DNA of 64,000 bases from Vreelandella arcis (GTDB lineage: Bacteria; Pseudomonadota; Gammaproteobacteria; Pseudomonadales; Halomonadaceae): assembly GCF_900103865.1 (NCBI RefSeq), contig NZ_FNII01000006.1:1-64000 (forward strand), given 5' to 3'. Of this stretch, positions 31,902-40,754 are shown one piece after another. A program made the position numbers and the translations under genes. Every line of letters begins with the position of its first letter. Within the stretch, counting starts at the first letter, position 1. Below the pieces are notes generated by a model. It was not told where the DNA came from. It was given only the letters and a program-made list of their open reading frames with translations, and did not search any database.

Positions 31902-33323
31902 TTATTTGCGCAACGGGACTGCCGGTTCAGGGTTCGTCTCTGAAGTCGAGGCCTCGTCCAAATCCTTAACGAAGGTTTTATCCACCTCACCGGAGAAGAA
32001 GCGTTTTCCATAAATTAATGCGCAAAGCAAAATGCCTACCCCGAAGGCCCAGGTAGCGCTTTTTATCACCAGCATGGCGGCAATAATCCCTGCGATACCC
32101 AAGTCCCGCTGGCTGCGCGCTTCCATAATGCCAATGCGCACACTGACATAGCCTTGAATCAACAGTGTTAGCGCCAGTGCAATACCCAGGATAGGTTCCA
32201 CCAGACTCACGATCGGCAGCAATAACAAGCCAGTATTGGTGCCCCAGCGAAACGAGCCTGAGCCGCCGAAGATAGAGTTCATCGCCGCTTTACCCTGCTT
32301 ATAGCGCTCTACCGTTACAACATGCATCGCTGCCCACAATGGGCCACACATGACCACATCGGGACCAAAAATACTCATCCAAAAGTTACGCCCACCAAAA
32401 ATCATATGGGCGCGGTTAGGGTTATAGTCAATTTTTTCATCCTGGCGCTTCTCATCAGCCTCTTCCAATAGCGCCTTGCTTTGAAGCACATCGCCGAATA
32501 GCACAATATAGGCCGCAATAACGGTAGGAATCGCTGTGACAAACATCATCAAAGGCGGTAAGCCAACACCAAATACCGTGTATTCGCTGAACATCAACGC
32601 AAAATCGGGCTGACTAAACCCCCACTCAACGTCTGGCCAAGGCGCTTCACCAAACACCGGGGCCACCACAATCGCCAGTACGATGATCGGGAAAATGCCC
32701 AATTTACCAATAGTGCCCCACAAGCCTCCTTGCGCTTTAAGCTTGTTGAAATGGCGCGAGAAAATCAGATAAAAAGCGACCCCCACGGCAATCGCAATAG
32801 TAAAGGGGTACTGCTCAAAACGGCCGCCTTCATCAAACACCACTACAATTGCGGCTAGGCCCGCGCCCATAATAACCCCTGCTTTAATGGCTGAAGGGAT
32901 GAGCCGCACCACTTTACTGGCCATACCGGTTACCCCCAGGCCCAGAGCCAGCGCCCCCAGCATCATTTGAAAGGCAATTAGCGCATGAACTCTGTCCACC
33001 CCTTCGGGAAAGGTCGACACATAAGCCATCAGCAGCGGGATAGCAGGGGTAATCCACCCAGGAATGACCGGGTCACCTAGTAGGTGATGCACCAAATAGA
33101 GCAGGCCATTTAAAATGACGATGGCCAACGCAGCTTCAAACGGCATCCCCAGTAGCTGCATCATCAATGGGATAGCGGCGAGATCCACCGCACACATCAA
33201 CAGCCCTTGAAGGTAATCTGGCAGTTCAAAACGATAATGGTAAAACGGTAGGCGTACTTTAAACGGCCCTAGTGGGGTGTACGGGCTCTCTTCACCGTCA
33301 ACGCGATGCTTCCAAGCGCTCAT
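31902..33323 (-). CDS. NCS2-like / xanthine-uracil-type permease
   Basis: A 473-residue membrane protein with about 12-14 helices. It begins MSAWKHRVDGEESPYTPLGP and has helices such as DLAAIPLMMQLLGMPFEAAL and SAIKAGVIMGAGLAAIVVVF, which resembles the UraA/NCS2 (xanthine/uracil/benzoate) superfamily 7+7 fold. It is not a close match to nucleobase transporters: the pathway genes around it handle a short hydroxy- or semialdehyde acid, so it may carry 4-hydroxybutyrate or a related carboxylate. The C-terminal tail (DKTFVKDLDEASTSETNPEP) is cytoplasmic and acidic. Confidence 0.7.
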   Translation of the reverse strand: MSAWKHRVDGEESPYTPLGPFKVRLPFYHYRFELPDYLQGLLMCAVDLAAIPLMMQLLGMPFEAALAIVILNGLLYLVHHLLGDPVIPGWITPAIPLLMAYVSTFPEGVDRVHALIAFQMMLGALALGLGVTGMASKVVRLIPSAIKAGVIMGAGLAAIVVVFDEGGRFEQYPFTIAIAVGVAFYLIFSRHFNKLKAQGGLWGTIGKLGIFPIIVLAIVVAPVFGEAPWPDVEWGFSQPDFALMFSEYTVFGVGLPPLMMFVTAIPTVIAAYIVLFGDVLQSKALLEEADEKRQDEKIDYNPNRAHMIFGGRNFWMSIFGPDVVMCGPLWAAMHVVTVERYKQGKAAMNSIFGGSGSFRWGTNTGLLLLPIVSLVEPILGIALALTLLIQGYVSVRIGIMEARSQRDLGIAGIIAAMLVIKSATWAFGVGILLCALIYGKRFFSGEVDKTFVKDLDEASTSETNPEPAVPLRK

Positions 33324-33385
33324 GGCATGAACTCCTGTTTTAAAGTTATTAGTATGTTTAATAAACGTTTTGTAGTTATTCAGTA

Positions 33386-34558
33386 TTAATAAGCGGCGTG
33401 GTAAATAGCCTCAACATCCGCAAGCGTTAAGACCCGCGGATTATTCCTCAGCAAACGTTCCACCTTAATGGCCTCGGCTGCTAATTCAGGAATGTCGGCT
33501 TCAGGAATATCAAACGAGCGTAAACCGGAAGGAATCTCCACATCAGCGCAAAGTTTATGCATACGCTTGATAACTGCATTGGCTACTTCATCATCGGAAA
33601 GCCCAGCCACGGGTTCATCAAACGCCACCGCAATGCCCTGAAAGCGTTCAACGCACGCAAGCTTGTTCCACTCCATCACAAAGGGCAGTAACAGCGAATT
33701 AGTCACGCCATGGGCCAAGTGGTAACGCCCACCTAACGGATACGCCAACGCATGGACTGCCCCCACCCCGGCATTACCAAACGCCAGACCTGCCAGCAGG
33801 CTACCGGTGGCCATATCCTCACGGGCTTGAAGATGATTGGGGTTGGCAAACGCCTTAGGAAGCGCATGCACAATTAAGTTCATAGCCTTAACGGCTAATG
33901 CGTCGGTAATCGGCGTGGCAAAGTTAGACAGATACGCCTCAACCGCATGAACCAGCGCATCCACACCACTGGCCGCCGTTACAGAACGCGGGCAACTCAG
34001 CGTTAACTCAGGCGCCACAATGGCGACATCAGGTAGTAAGCAGTCACTAACAATGCCCTTCTTCATCTGCTGGGCTTTATCCGACAGGATCGCGATGTTG
34101 GTGACTTCAGAACCAGTGCCCGCTGTAGTAGGCATGGCGATTAAAGGTATTTCGCGTTGAGCAACCTTATTCTCACCAAATAATTCTTCAAGCGGACCAT
34201 TGTAGTCGGCATATACCGCCACACATTTAGCAATATCCATTGCACTTCCGCCGCCCACGGCGATAACGCTATCGTGCTTTCCAGCATTGAAAGCGCGGGT
34301 ACACATTTCAACCACTTCAACTTCGGGCTCGGGCGTTACCTGATCAAACATCCCATAGGTCACATTTAGCGCTATGAGTTGTTCGGTAATAATATCAAGC
34401 GTGCCTGAGGCTACCACGCCACTATCGGTAACAATTAAGGGGTGCTGCATACCCAGCGATTGAACATATAGCTGCAATTGCTGTGCAGCCCCATGGCCGG
34501 TAACCAACTTGCCGGCACTTTTAAAGCTGCTTACTTGCTTAAGGCTACTTAACTGCAT
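33386..34558 (-). CDS. Iron-containing alcohol dehydrogenase (possible 4-hydroxybutyrate dehydrogenase)
   Basis: A 390-residue type III (Fe) alcohol dehydrogenase. The NAD site GGGSAMDIAKCVAVYADYNG, the TTAGTGSEVTNIAI loop, and metal ligands in GVDALVHAVEAYLSN, YHLAHGVTNSLLLPFVMEWN and nearby His residues are all present. Family members oxidise alcohols including 4-hydroxybutyrate, lactaldehyde and 1,3-propanediol. The downstream succinate-semialdehyde dehydrogenase argues for 4-hydroxybutyrate (or an upstream diol) as substrate. It is the first gene after a sigma54 promoter. Confidence 0.85.
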   Translation of the reverse strand: MQLSSLKQVSSFKSAGKLVTGHGAAQQLQLYVQSLGMQHPLIVTDSGVVASGTLDIITEQLIALNVTYGMFDQVTPEPEVEVVEMCTRAFNAGKHDSVIAVGGGSAMDIAKCVAVYADYNGPLEELFGENKVAQREIPLIAMPTTAGTGSEVTNIAILSDKAQQMKKGIVSDCLLPDVAIVAPELTLSCPRSVTAASGVDALVHAVEAYLSNFATPITDALAVKAMNLIVHALPKAFANPNHLQAREDMATGSLLAGLAFGNAGVGAVHALAYPLGGRYHLAHGVTNSLLLPFVMEWNKLACVERFQGIAVAFDEPVAGLSDDEVANAVIKRMHKLCADVEIPSGLRSFDIPEADIPELAAEAIKVERLLRNNPRVLTLADVEAIYHAAY

Positions 34559-34640
34559 TAGGCGTTTCCTATTGACGTATATTTGTTTGTTTTGCTAGCG
34601 CCATCAATTCATAGGCGATTTCGATGGCTATAACTAAACA

Positions 34641-34656
34641 AGCAACAACCGTGCCA
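34641..34656 (-). promoter_or_regulatory. Sigma54 (-24/-12) promoter of the Fe-ADH operon
   Basis: On the minus strand TGGCAC-GGTTG-TTGCT, an exact match to the consensus TGGCAC-N5-TTGCW with conserved GG and GC ten bases apart. It is about 83 bp upstream of the alcohol dehydrogenase start and points to it. The operon encodes its own sigma54 activator with a GAFTGA motif. Confidence 0.85.
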
Positions 34657-34738
34657 ATGGGTTATTTTATATAAATTACTGTTTTGTATGTAAAAAATGC
34701 TAATTAGATAAAGTGGCATTGAATTGATAAAGAAAAAA

Positions 34739-34764
34739 ATCATCAGTGCTAGGTTTCTGATGAT
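34739..34764. promoter_or_regulatory. Upstream activating sequence for the sigma54 activator
   Basis: Perfect palindrome ATCATCAG-N10-CTGATGAT about 85-110 bp upstream of the -24/-12 promoter, where enhancer sites of sigma54 activators usually sit. The surrounding DNA is AT-rich, favouring DNA looping. A further weaker pair (TTGAT ... ATCAA) lies on each side of it. The link to the activator at 30.2-31.8 kb is inference. Confidence 0.6.
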
Positions 34765-34799
34765 ATTTTTCATCAATATAATTCTGGATCTGTGTTTGA

Positions 34800-35629
34800 A
34801 GCTGAAACTATCTCTACCCCGGTTACCATGTAATTGTGACCACTTGCATTTCCATTCTCGACTTGCTTGACGGCTGATGAACCGTCTATCGATCTCTTAG
34901 GTCTTCGGTTATAGGCCGTTTTACGACTCTTTCAGTGTCAGACTTAAACCCGCCTCAATCATCAGGGTGCCGAATGGGTGTATTGAACCGTGGGATTGTC
35001 GGTACTGACCTACTTCTTCAACGTCACCAAGCCACTTGATAGCCGGTTAGTCTATTCCTTATCCGACTCACGACTCGTCTATTCATACCTTATAAGCATC
35101 ATGTCGAGCCGCGTCCGACGACCTTCGTTTTGACCGCTCTGTTTGCTGATTGGTTTGTGTGATACCGAGTGTCAAGCCAGGGATGTCAGCCGAGGCTGTC
35201 TCTTCAGCAAGCTCGGCCACCATTTGTCGGTTGCATCACCGAGGTGCTCCGTGATGCGACGGATGTGCAGCGATAACGTAACCGCGACCTTCAGCACCTG
35301 CTCGTGCATCCGTATCAGGCTCCCCTGGTGCGTCCGGCTGTCCAGCAGGTACTGCAGCCCAGGCAGGATCTGGTAGGCGAGAGGCTCAGCAGCAGGCTTA
35401 ATTCGTTGCGACCACACGTCCTGGATCGTGGAGTCGCGGCGACCTGTCGGCGATACCACGCATCAGCAAAATGTCTGTGTGGGTGGAAGCATATCCACAT
35501 GGCGCCGCAGAAAAGATACAGCGTCAAGGATGTGCCACAGACGGCTGGCTAGCAGTTGGGCGCTAGCGTTGGGGTAGGCGATTTTGGGGGAGCATTTTTT
35601 TACAGCTTTTATGGGCAGGCAACTTGCAC
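34800..35629. other. Long intergenic stretch, no gene recognised
   Basis: About 830 bp without a convincing gene. A minus-strand frame at 35172-35459 is open for 95 codons (ALQ/HIR-type helical sequence such as ITEHLGDATDKWWPSLL) and looks like the tail of some protein, perhaps a decayed transposase or integrase, but I cannot identify the family and no upstream half is present. Composition is lower in GC than the flanking catabolic genes. Confidence 0.3.
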
Positions 35630-36373
35630 TTACCCTACCGTAACGCCACCACAAACGAAAAGTGTCTGGCCAGTGATGAATCCACTACGCTCGTCGCAGA
35701 AGAAGCTTACCGCCTGGGCTACATCTTCAGGCTGGCCCATGCGTTTTAACGGAATATTTTCGACTATGCGTCGGGCACGCTCAGAATCGGGTGGATTGTT
35801 TTGCCAGAAAGCGCTGGTGGCTATAGGCCCAGGCGCAACGCAATTCACGGTAATGCCGTGGTCAGCGAGTTCCAGCGCCCATGTTCGGGCCATGGATTGC
35901 AGCGCTCCTTTTGTGGCGCTGTATATGGTGCGCGCTTCTTTTCCAAGTACCACTCGGCTCGTGTTCAGGACGATCCGACCCTTACCGTTCGCCTTCATAT
36001 TAGGCAATAGCGACTGAGTACAGATCAGTGCCGAACGCACATTCAGATGCATTAGTTTGTCAAAGTCTTCAAGCTGTGCTTCCTCAATCAGCGCCGGGGC
36101 AACAATGCCGACATTGTTGATCAGTCGTGTCACCTGAAAACACTCGGCAATTTCCGACATGACACGGCGAGTAGCCTCGGCATCAGAAAGGTCGACTTGG
36201 TAGGAATCCGCTTGCAGGGATTGCGCTTCGGGTTCGACGATATCCACCACGACCACGCGATAGCCATCTTGCTGTAAACGCAAGGCGATCGCCTGGCCGA
36301 TGTTTCTCGCACCGCCAGTCACCACGGCGCAGTGGCTTTGATTTGCTTGGCTTTGAGCGGCGTCTTGGCTCAT
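35630..36373 (-). CDS. SDR family NAD(P)-dependent oxidoreductase
   Basis: A 247-residue short-chain dehydrogenase. The cofactor motif TGGARNIG (19-26), NNVG (86-89), the catalytic Ser in LNTSRVV (near 139), Tyr151 and Lys155 of YSATK and the APGPI segment are all present. The ATG at 36373 follows a GAGGA site; an upstream ATG at 36424 is in frame but unlikely. It is the last gene of the leftward arm with CatC-like and YciI-like genes and the AtoE permease; it may oxidise or reduce a hydroxy/keto intermediate of an unknown ring or acid pathway. Confidence 0.85.
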   Translation of the reverse strand: MSQDAAQSQANQSHCAVVTGGARNIGQAIALRLQQDGYRVVVVDIVEPEAQSLQADSYQVDLSDAEATRRVMSEIAECFQVTRLINNVGIVAPALIEEAQLEDFDKLMHLNVRSALICTQSLLPNMKANGKGRIVLNTSRVVLGKEARTIYSATKGALQSMARTWALELADHGITVNCVAPGPIATSAFWQNNPPDSERARRIVENIPLKRMGQPEDVAQAVSFFCDERSGFITGQTLFVCGGVTVG

Positions 36374-36465
36374 AGGGGGGTCCTCGGCATAGGCATGGTG
36401 ATTGAGTATGAAGGTGGCAGGCACGGCAGCCTCGCTGACAGATCAGCGAGGCGATGAGGCTTTGG

Positions 36466-36756
36466 TTATGAGTCGTCCTCACGTATTGACGAGGGATGGC
36501 GGCATAGCGGCTTTACCTGGATATCCATGTAGGGAAACAGGGGTAAGCCGCTGATGATTTCTTGCAGTTCGTCGTTGTCATTGACGTCGAAGATGCTGAC
36601 GTTGGCGTAACTGCCGGCGACTCGCCAGAGATGGCGCCATTTACCCTGTCGTTGTAGCTCCTGTGAGTAGGCTTTCTCTCTTGCTTTGATGTCAGCCACT
36701 TGCTCTGTCGGCATGTCGGGCGGGAGCTTTACTACCATTTCTACATGAAACAACAT
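36466..36756 (-). CDS. catC: Muconolactone delta-isomerase (CatC)
   Basis: A 96-residue protein that matches CatC along its full length: MLFHVEMVVKLPPDMP, IKAREKAYSQELQRQGKWRH, LWRVAGSYANVSIFDV, LPLFPYMDIQVKPLCRHPSS. CatC converts muconolactone to 3-oxoadipate enol-lactone in the catechol branch of the beta-ketoadipate pathway. The product would go to PcaD (57.4 kb) and PcaIJF. Unusually, no catA or catB lies near it; it is flanked by SDR and YciI-like genes and shares their direction. It may have been recruited to isomerise a related lactone. Confidence 0.88.
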   Translation of the reverse strand: MLFHVEMVVKLPPDMPTEQVADIKAREKAYSQELQRQGKWRHLWRVAGSYANVSIFDVNDNDELQEIISGLPLFPYMDIQVKPLCRHPSSIREDDS

Positions 36757-36798
36757 CGTCTTCCTCCAATGTATTGTCGCGACAAGATTGTCCCTGCC

Positions 36799-37095
36799 CT
36801 AAAGGGTGTTCTTTCGGTTCAGGTAGGCCTGCCGCCAACGCACGATCTTGACCTCGTCGAATAGCGCCGCCTGGTGGAATGGGTCGCCCTTGATGAAGCG
36901 CTCTGCTTCCTCGCGGCTGTCCAGGTCGAGCAGGTAGATGCCGCCTGAGGCCGTTTCACCGTTATCGGAGAGCTTGGCCCCACAGGCCAGCAGAATATCC
37001 ACGTTGGCATTCAGGTAATCTAGATGTTGTTGACGTACCTCCAGGCGCAGGGCCTGGAGGTCGGGCTTGTCGAAGGTCTCGATCAAAAAAGGCAT
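36799..37095 (-). CDS. YciI family protein
   Basis: A 98-residue ferredoxin-like alpha/beta protein. Family traits: MPFLIETFDKPD at the start, RQQHLDYLNANVDILLACGA with the active-site-like His, and SREEAERFIKGDPFHQAALF with the Asp-Pro-Phe motif. YciI-like proteins include small dehydrochlorinases and putative lactone/isomerase-like enzymes such as those in catechol pathways; the exact role here is unknown. It lies between the CatC-like gene and the AtoE permease, 26 bp from the latter. Confidence 0.82.
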   Translation of the reverse strand: MPFLIETFDKPDLQALRLEVRQQHLDYLNANVDILLACGAKLSDNGETASGGIYLLDLDSREEAERFIKGDPFHQAALFDEVKIVRWRQAYLNRKNTL

Positions 37096-37121
37096 TTGCA
37101 AACCTCTGTTAATAAACGTGG

Positions 37122-38456
37122 TTAAGCGCCGAGGTAGCCCCAAATAAGCATGGCGCTACCGTAGATGATTCCCAGGTAGATCAGGATCAACACCATGTAG
37201 CCCATCACATCGCGCAACTTCAAGCCGGAAATGGCCAGCACCGGGAGGATCCAGAATGGCTGGATCATGTTGCTCCACTGGTCGCCAATCTGCACCGCGA
37301 GCGCTGTGGCCGCTTGAGAAGCGCCAATTTCTGTGGCGGCTTGCACCATGACCGGACCCTGAACCGCCCACTGACCGCCACCGGATGGTGCCAGCAGGTT
37401 GATGATAGCGCCGCTGATGAACGACCAGATAGGCAAGGTTTGTGCACTGGAGATATCAACGAATGTATTAGCAAACGAAACCACCAGGCCTGAGCTCACC
37501 AGAATTCCCATGATCCCGGCGTAGAAGGGGTATTGCACGATGATACCCGAGACGATACGGATCCCGTCAGCCAGTGCGGCCAAGTAGTTGGCTGGTGATG
37601 CAAAAAGGAGTATCCCTAGGAATAGAAAGGCAAAGTTGACCGTGTTGAGGTTCAGCGAGCCGCCGTCGACTGCGTACAGCGCTATATACAGCATGCCCAG
37701 CAAACCGATGCCGATACCTACCGCCCGGCTGCGATTCAAGCGCTCTGCAATGGTGACTTTCTTGTCTCCGGGTAAGGGTGCTGCAGAAGGTTTTGCGACA
37801 CTGCTTGGGTCGATTTCCACGATATCCTTATCCAGCTTGGGGTGTAGCCAAGCATTGAAGAAAGGCAATGTGAGCAGAATCAGAGCGCTGGTGATTAAGA
37901 GAATGGGCGAGAAAATCGTTTCGCTTAATGGAATCAGGCCGATGGCATCTTGAAGAAAATGTCCCTCAGTGGCGATCAGCAGCGGGACGCTACCGGACAG
38001 GCCGATGCCATAAAGGGCGAAGCCCGAGTACGCCGCGGCGATTACAAGGGGGTAGTGTAAGCCTTTTACGTTGAGCGCCAGCTTCTGAGCAACGATGCCG
38101 CCTATTACCAAGCCGAAGCCCCAGTTTAACCAGCTGCCAATGCCGCCAACCAAGGTGGCGACGACAATCGCCATGAACGGTGTCTTGACGCGTGCGGCGA
38201 GACGGTTGAGAGCACCATCCACCAAAGGCGTCTTGGCGAGGATATAGCCTGCCAGAAGGATGACCGTCATCTGCATGCTGAAGGCCAGCAAATCCCAGAA
38301 GCCGTCGCCCCAGTAACGCACCGCATTCAGTGGGCTAGTGCCTTGCATGAGCACCGCCAGCAGCATAGTAAGTACGGTCAGGAGGATAGCAATGACTAGG
38401 GGGTCTGGCATGTACCGATTAACGAGCCTGGTGAAGAAATTTGCCAGCGCATTCAT
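37122..38456 (-). CDS. Short-chain fatty acid transporter, AtoE/TIGR00366 type
   Basis: A 444-residue permease with about 11-12 helices. The start MNALANFFTRLVNRYMPDPL and the segments FWDLLAFSMQMTVILLAGYI, GLVIGGIVAQKLA, LLAPSGGGQWAVQGPVMV and GDQWSNMIQPFWILP are typical of AtoE. AtoE imports short-chain fatty acids such as acetoacetate and butyrate. It is the first gene of the leftward arm, divergent from the 3-hydroxyacyl-CoA dehydrogenase gene, with a palindromic operator in the shared promoter. Confidence 0.9.
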   Translation of the reverse strand: MNALANFFTRLVNRYMPDPLVIAILLTVLTMLLAVLMQGTSPLNAVRYWGDGFWDLLAFSMQMTVILLAGYILAKTPLVDGALNRLAARVKTPFMAIVVATLVGGIGSWLNWGFGLVIGGIVAQKLALNVKGLHYPLVIAAAYSGFALYGIGLSGSVPLLIATEGHFLQDAIGLIPLSETIFSPILLITSALILLTLPFFNAWLHPKLDKDIVEIDPSSVAKPSAAPLPGDKKVTIAERLNRSRAVGIGIGLLGMLYIALYAVDGGSLNLNTVNFAFLFLGILLFASPANYLAALADGIRIVSGIIVQYPFYAGIMGILVSSGLVVSFANTFVDISSAQTLPIWSFISGAIINLLAPSGGGQWAVQGPVMVQAATEIGASQAATALAVQIGDQWSNMIQPFWILPVLAISGLKLRDVMGYMVLILIYLGIIYGSAMLIWGYLGA

Positions 38457-38497
38457 AGGAAGAGGCCTCTTATTGTAGGTGTGTTTATCATGGTCTA

Positions 38498-38520
38498 TTG
38501 TGTGCGCATAGCGTACACAA
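38498..38520. promoter_or_regulatory. Palindromic operator in the AtoE / 3-hydroxyacyl-CoA dehydrogenase divergent promoter
   Basis: A 23-bp near-palindrome with arms TTGTGTGCGC and GCGTACACAA around a short centre (ATA). A related site with the same core ACGCATAGC lies in front of tctC at 40755-40771. The form suggests a GntR- or similar-type repressor; no regulator gene is present in this cluster. Confidence 0.6.
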
Positions 38521-38625
38521 GTTCGTTTATTCTCTTATATTTAACCTGCGAATCATTTTGTTCAATGCGACATTTGTCTATGCCGCTTGAGATAAGTCGC
38601 CATTTCAGGCGAAGGGAGAGAGCTG

Positions 38626-39531
38626 ATGCAACAAGACTCTTTGCGAGCTGTCGTGGTGGGTGCTGGCACCATGGGCACCACACTGGCCAAGTTGATGGCG
38701 CTGAATGGCGTCAAGGTCACCGTTGTGGATACCAATCCGAAAGTTCTGGAAGCCAGCCGTCAGCGTTTAGGACCCCATGCGGCTATGACGTGCTTCGCCA
38801 CGGATTTGAAGATGGCGGAAGTCCCTGATTTCGTCATCGAGAGCGTGACCGAAAATGTCGATGTCAAACAGAAGGTCGTGGCGCAAATCGAAGCCAACGT
38901 GAATGACGCCACTATCATCATGACCAATACGTCGGGAATACCGATCGACGAAATAGGAAGCGCCCTGCAAGCCCCGCAACGATTCGTGGGGACTCATTTC
39001 TTTAACCCCGCGGACATTGTGCCCACTGTGGAAGTCGTTCCTGGTAGCCACACTGAGGCTGAAACAGTGCAAAAGGCTTGCGGTTGGTTAACGCGGTTGG
39101 GAAAACGGCCAGCGGTGCTGAAAACTTGCGTGCCCGGCTTCGTGGCCAACCGGATCCAGCATGCGGTCATGCGTGAATGCCTTTCCCTGCTGGAAAAGGG
39201 AGTGGTAGAGGCTGAGGCGCTGGATGACATCGTGCAGTACTCCATCGGCGTGCGCATGGCGTTGAATGGCCCCTTGTGTCAGCGCGATCTTAATGGGCTA
39301 GACACACATCTGAATATTGCCCGATATCTCTATCCAGATCTCGATGCACGTCAGCAGCCTTCAGCTCTTCTCGAAGAGTATGTTGCTGAGGGGCGTCTGG
39401 GAGCCAAGGTGGGGCGAGGCTTTTACCGCTGGGGCGAAGAGTCGCTTGCGCGTCACCAGGCTCAAGAGCGGAACAAGCTGCAGCGTATCATTGAACTCGC
39501 TGCGCAAGGCTCAAATGGAGGCGAATCATGA
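38626..39531 (+). CDS. 3-hydroxyacyl-CoA dehydrogenase family protein
   Basis: A 301-residue single-domain pair enzyme with an N-terminal Rossmann fold (VVVGAGTMGTTLAKLMALNG, NAD-binding GxGxMG) and a C-terminal helical dimerisation domain (LKTCVPGFVANRIQHAVMRE, GVRMALNGPLCQRDLNG, VGRGFYRW). The catalytic His-Glu pair is seen in FVGTHFFNPADIVPTVEVVPG. Size and style fit the 3-hydroxybutyryl-CoA / L-carnitine / lambda-crystallin-type group rather than large FadB. It may oxidise a free hydroxy acid. It overlaps the cyclase gene by 4 bp. Confidence 0.85.
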   Translation: MQQDSLRAVVVGAGTMGTTLAKLMALNGVKVTVVDTNPKVLEASRQRLGPHAAMTCFATDLKMAEVPDFVIESVTENVDVKQKVVAQIEANVNDATIIMTNTSGIPIDEIGSALQAPQRFVGTHFFNPADIVPTVEVVPGSHTEAETVQKACGWLTRLGKRPAVLKTCVPGFVANRIQHAVMRECLSLLEKGVVEAEALDDIVQYSIGVRMALNGPLCQRDLNGLDTHLNIARYLYPDLDARQQPSALLEEYVAEGRLGAKVGRGFYRWGEESLARHQAQERNKLQRIIELAAQGSNGGES

Positions 39532-40556
39532 ATCAGCCGCGCTGGAAGAAACGTCCCGAGGGGAGCAATTGGGGCGATTACGGATCCAATGACCAATTGG
39601 GGCGTGTCAATTTGATTGGGACAGAGCAAGTGCTCAAAGGCGTCAAGGAAGTCCAGGAGGGGGTAACGTTCTGCTTGTCTTTGCCCCTGGATATCCCGGG
39701 TGGGAAAGTACTGAACCCTCGCCGTTCGCCACCGACATTGACCCCGACGGCGCTCGATGAAGACCAGTACATCAACTTTCCCCTGTCCACTCATAGTCCC
39801 AAGCTGAACGACGTCATCAGTGACGACCAAGTCCAGCTATCGTTGCAGTACTCCACTCAGTGGGACTCCTTGGCTCATGTAGGCGCCCTTTTCGATGGTG
39901 ATGATGACGGCACGCCTGAGCGTCGCTATTACAATGGCTATATGGCGGCGCAGGATGTGCTTGATTTAAGCGGTGAGCCTTCTCAGCGTCATGATTCTTA
40001 TGCCAGACGTCTCGGCATCGAAACACTGGCCGCACATGGCATGCAGGGTCGGGCTGTTTTAGTGGATCTGGTGCGAGCCTTCGGTTCGGGAAGAACGCTG
40101 GTAGGGTACAGAGAGCTGCTGGAGGCGCTGGAACAGCAGAACGTAGTGGTGGAGCAAGGCGATATGCTGGTAGTGCGCACAGGGTTTGCCGAAGCATTGC
40201 TAGACATGAAGGGGACGCCCCAGCCGGATGTTCTGAAAAGCACTGGCGCAGTACTTGATGGTACTGATCAGGCGCTATTGGAGTGGATTACCTCAAGCGG
40301 CATTGCGGCGATTTGTGCTGATAACTACGCGGTGGAGAACCTTGACCGCGAATTGGAACCGGACTGTTGCTCCAAACTTCCGTTGCATCACCATTGCCTA
40401 TTCAAACTAGGTTTGCCCCTGGCTGAACTCTGGTACCTGAAGGATCTGGCGGTTTGGCTTCATAGTCGAGGGCGTAATCGGTTCTTACTAACGGCGCCGC
40501 CTCTACGCCTGCCGGGTGCGATTGGCTCACCGGTTACGCCGGTGGCAACCGTATAG
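39528..40556 (+). CDS. Cyclase family protein (kynurenine formamidase-like metal hydrolase)
   Basis: A 342-residue member of the PF04199 cyclase family, Mn/Zn hydrolases that open amides, lactones or cyclic compounds. The sequences QYSTQWDSLAHVGALFDGDD (His ligand in the position of the usual HxGTHxD, modified to WDSLAHVG), ETLAAHGMQGRAVLVDLVRA and VEQGDMLVVRTGFAEAL are family-like. Members with the WDSLAH form are often annotated only as cyclase family. Coupled with the 3-hydroxyacyl-CoA dehydrogenase gene by a 4-bp overlap. Substrate unknown, perhaps a lactone. Confidence 0.82.
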   Translation: MNQPRWKKRPEGSNWGDYGSNDQLGRVNLIGTEQVLKGVKEVQEGVTFCLSLPLDIPGGKVLNPRRSPPTLTPTALDEDQYINFPLSTHSPKLNDVISDDQVQLSLQYSTQWDSLAHVGALFDGDDDGTPERRYYNGYMAAQDVLDLSGEPSQRHDSYARRLGIETLAAHGMQGRAVLVDLVRAFGSGRTLVGYRELLEALEQQNVVVEQGDMLVVRTGFAEALLDMKGTPQPDVLKSTGAVLDGTDQALLEWITSSGIAAICADNYAVENLDRELEPDCCSKLPLHHHCLFKLGLPLAELWYLKDLAVWLHSRGRNRFLLTAPPLRLPGAIGSPVTPVATV

Positions 40557-40754
40557 GCGCTGATCAGTGACAAGCGGTTATGAGCTCGGTAAACGTAAAC
40601 TTCTATCTTAAAAACCCTCTTCCATGAAGTGGTTATGACCAACCAGTTTCGGGGGCATTAGTTAGTGCTCAAAGAAAAAACCTCGGTGTAAAACTAAAGT
40701 TGGATATCTGGCTTTTGCCCTTTCAAAGTAACCTACGATTGTAATGCGAATAAA

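Noticed and set aside
35172..35459. 95-codon minus-strand frame in the 34.8-35.6 kb gap
   Set aside because: It looks protein-like but has no start context, no partner half and no family I can name, so it is only mentioned in the intergenic entry.
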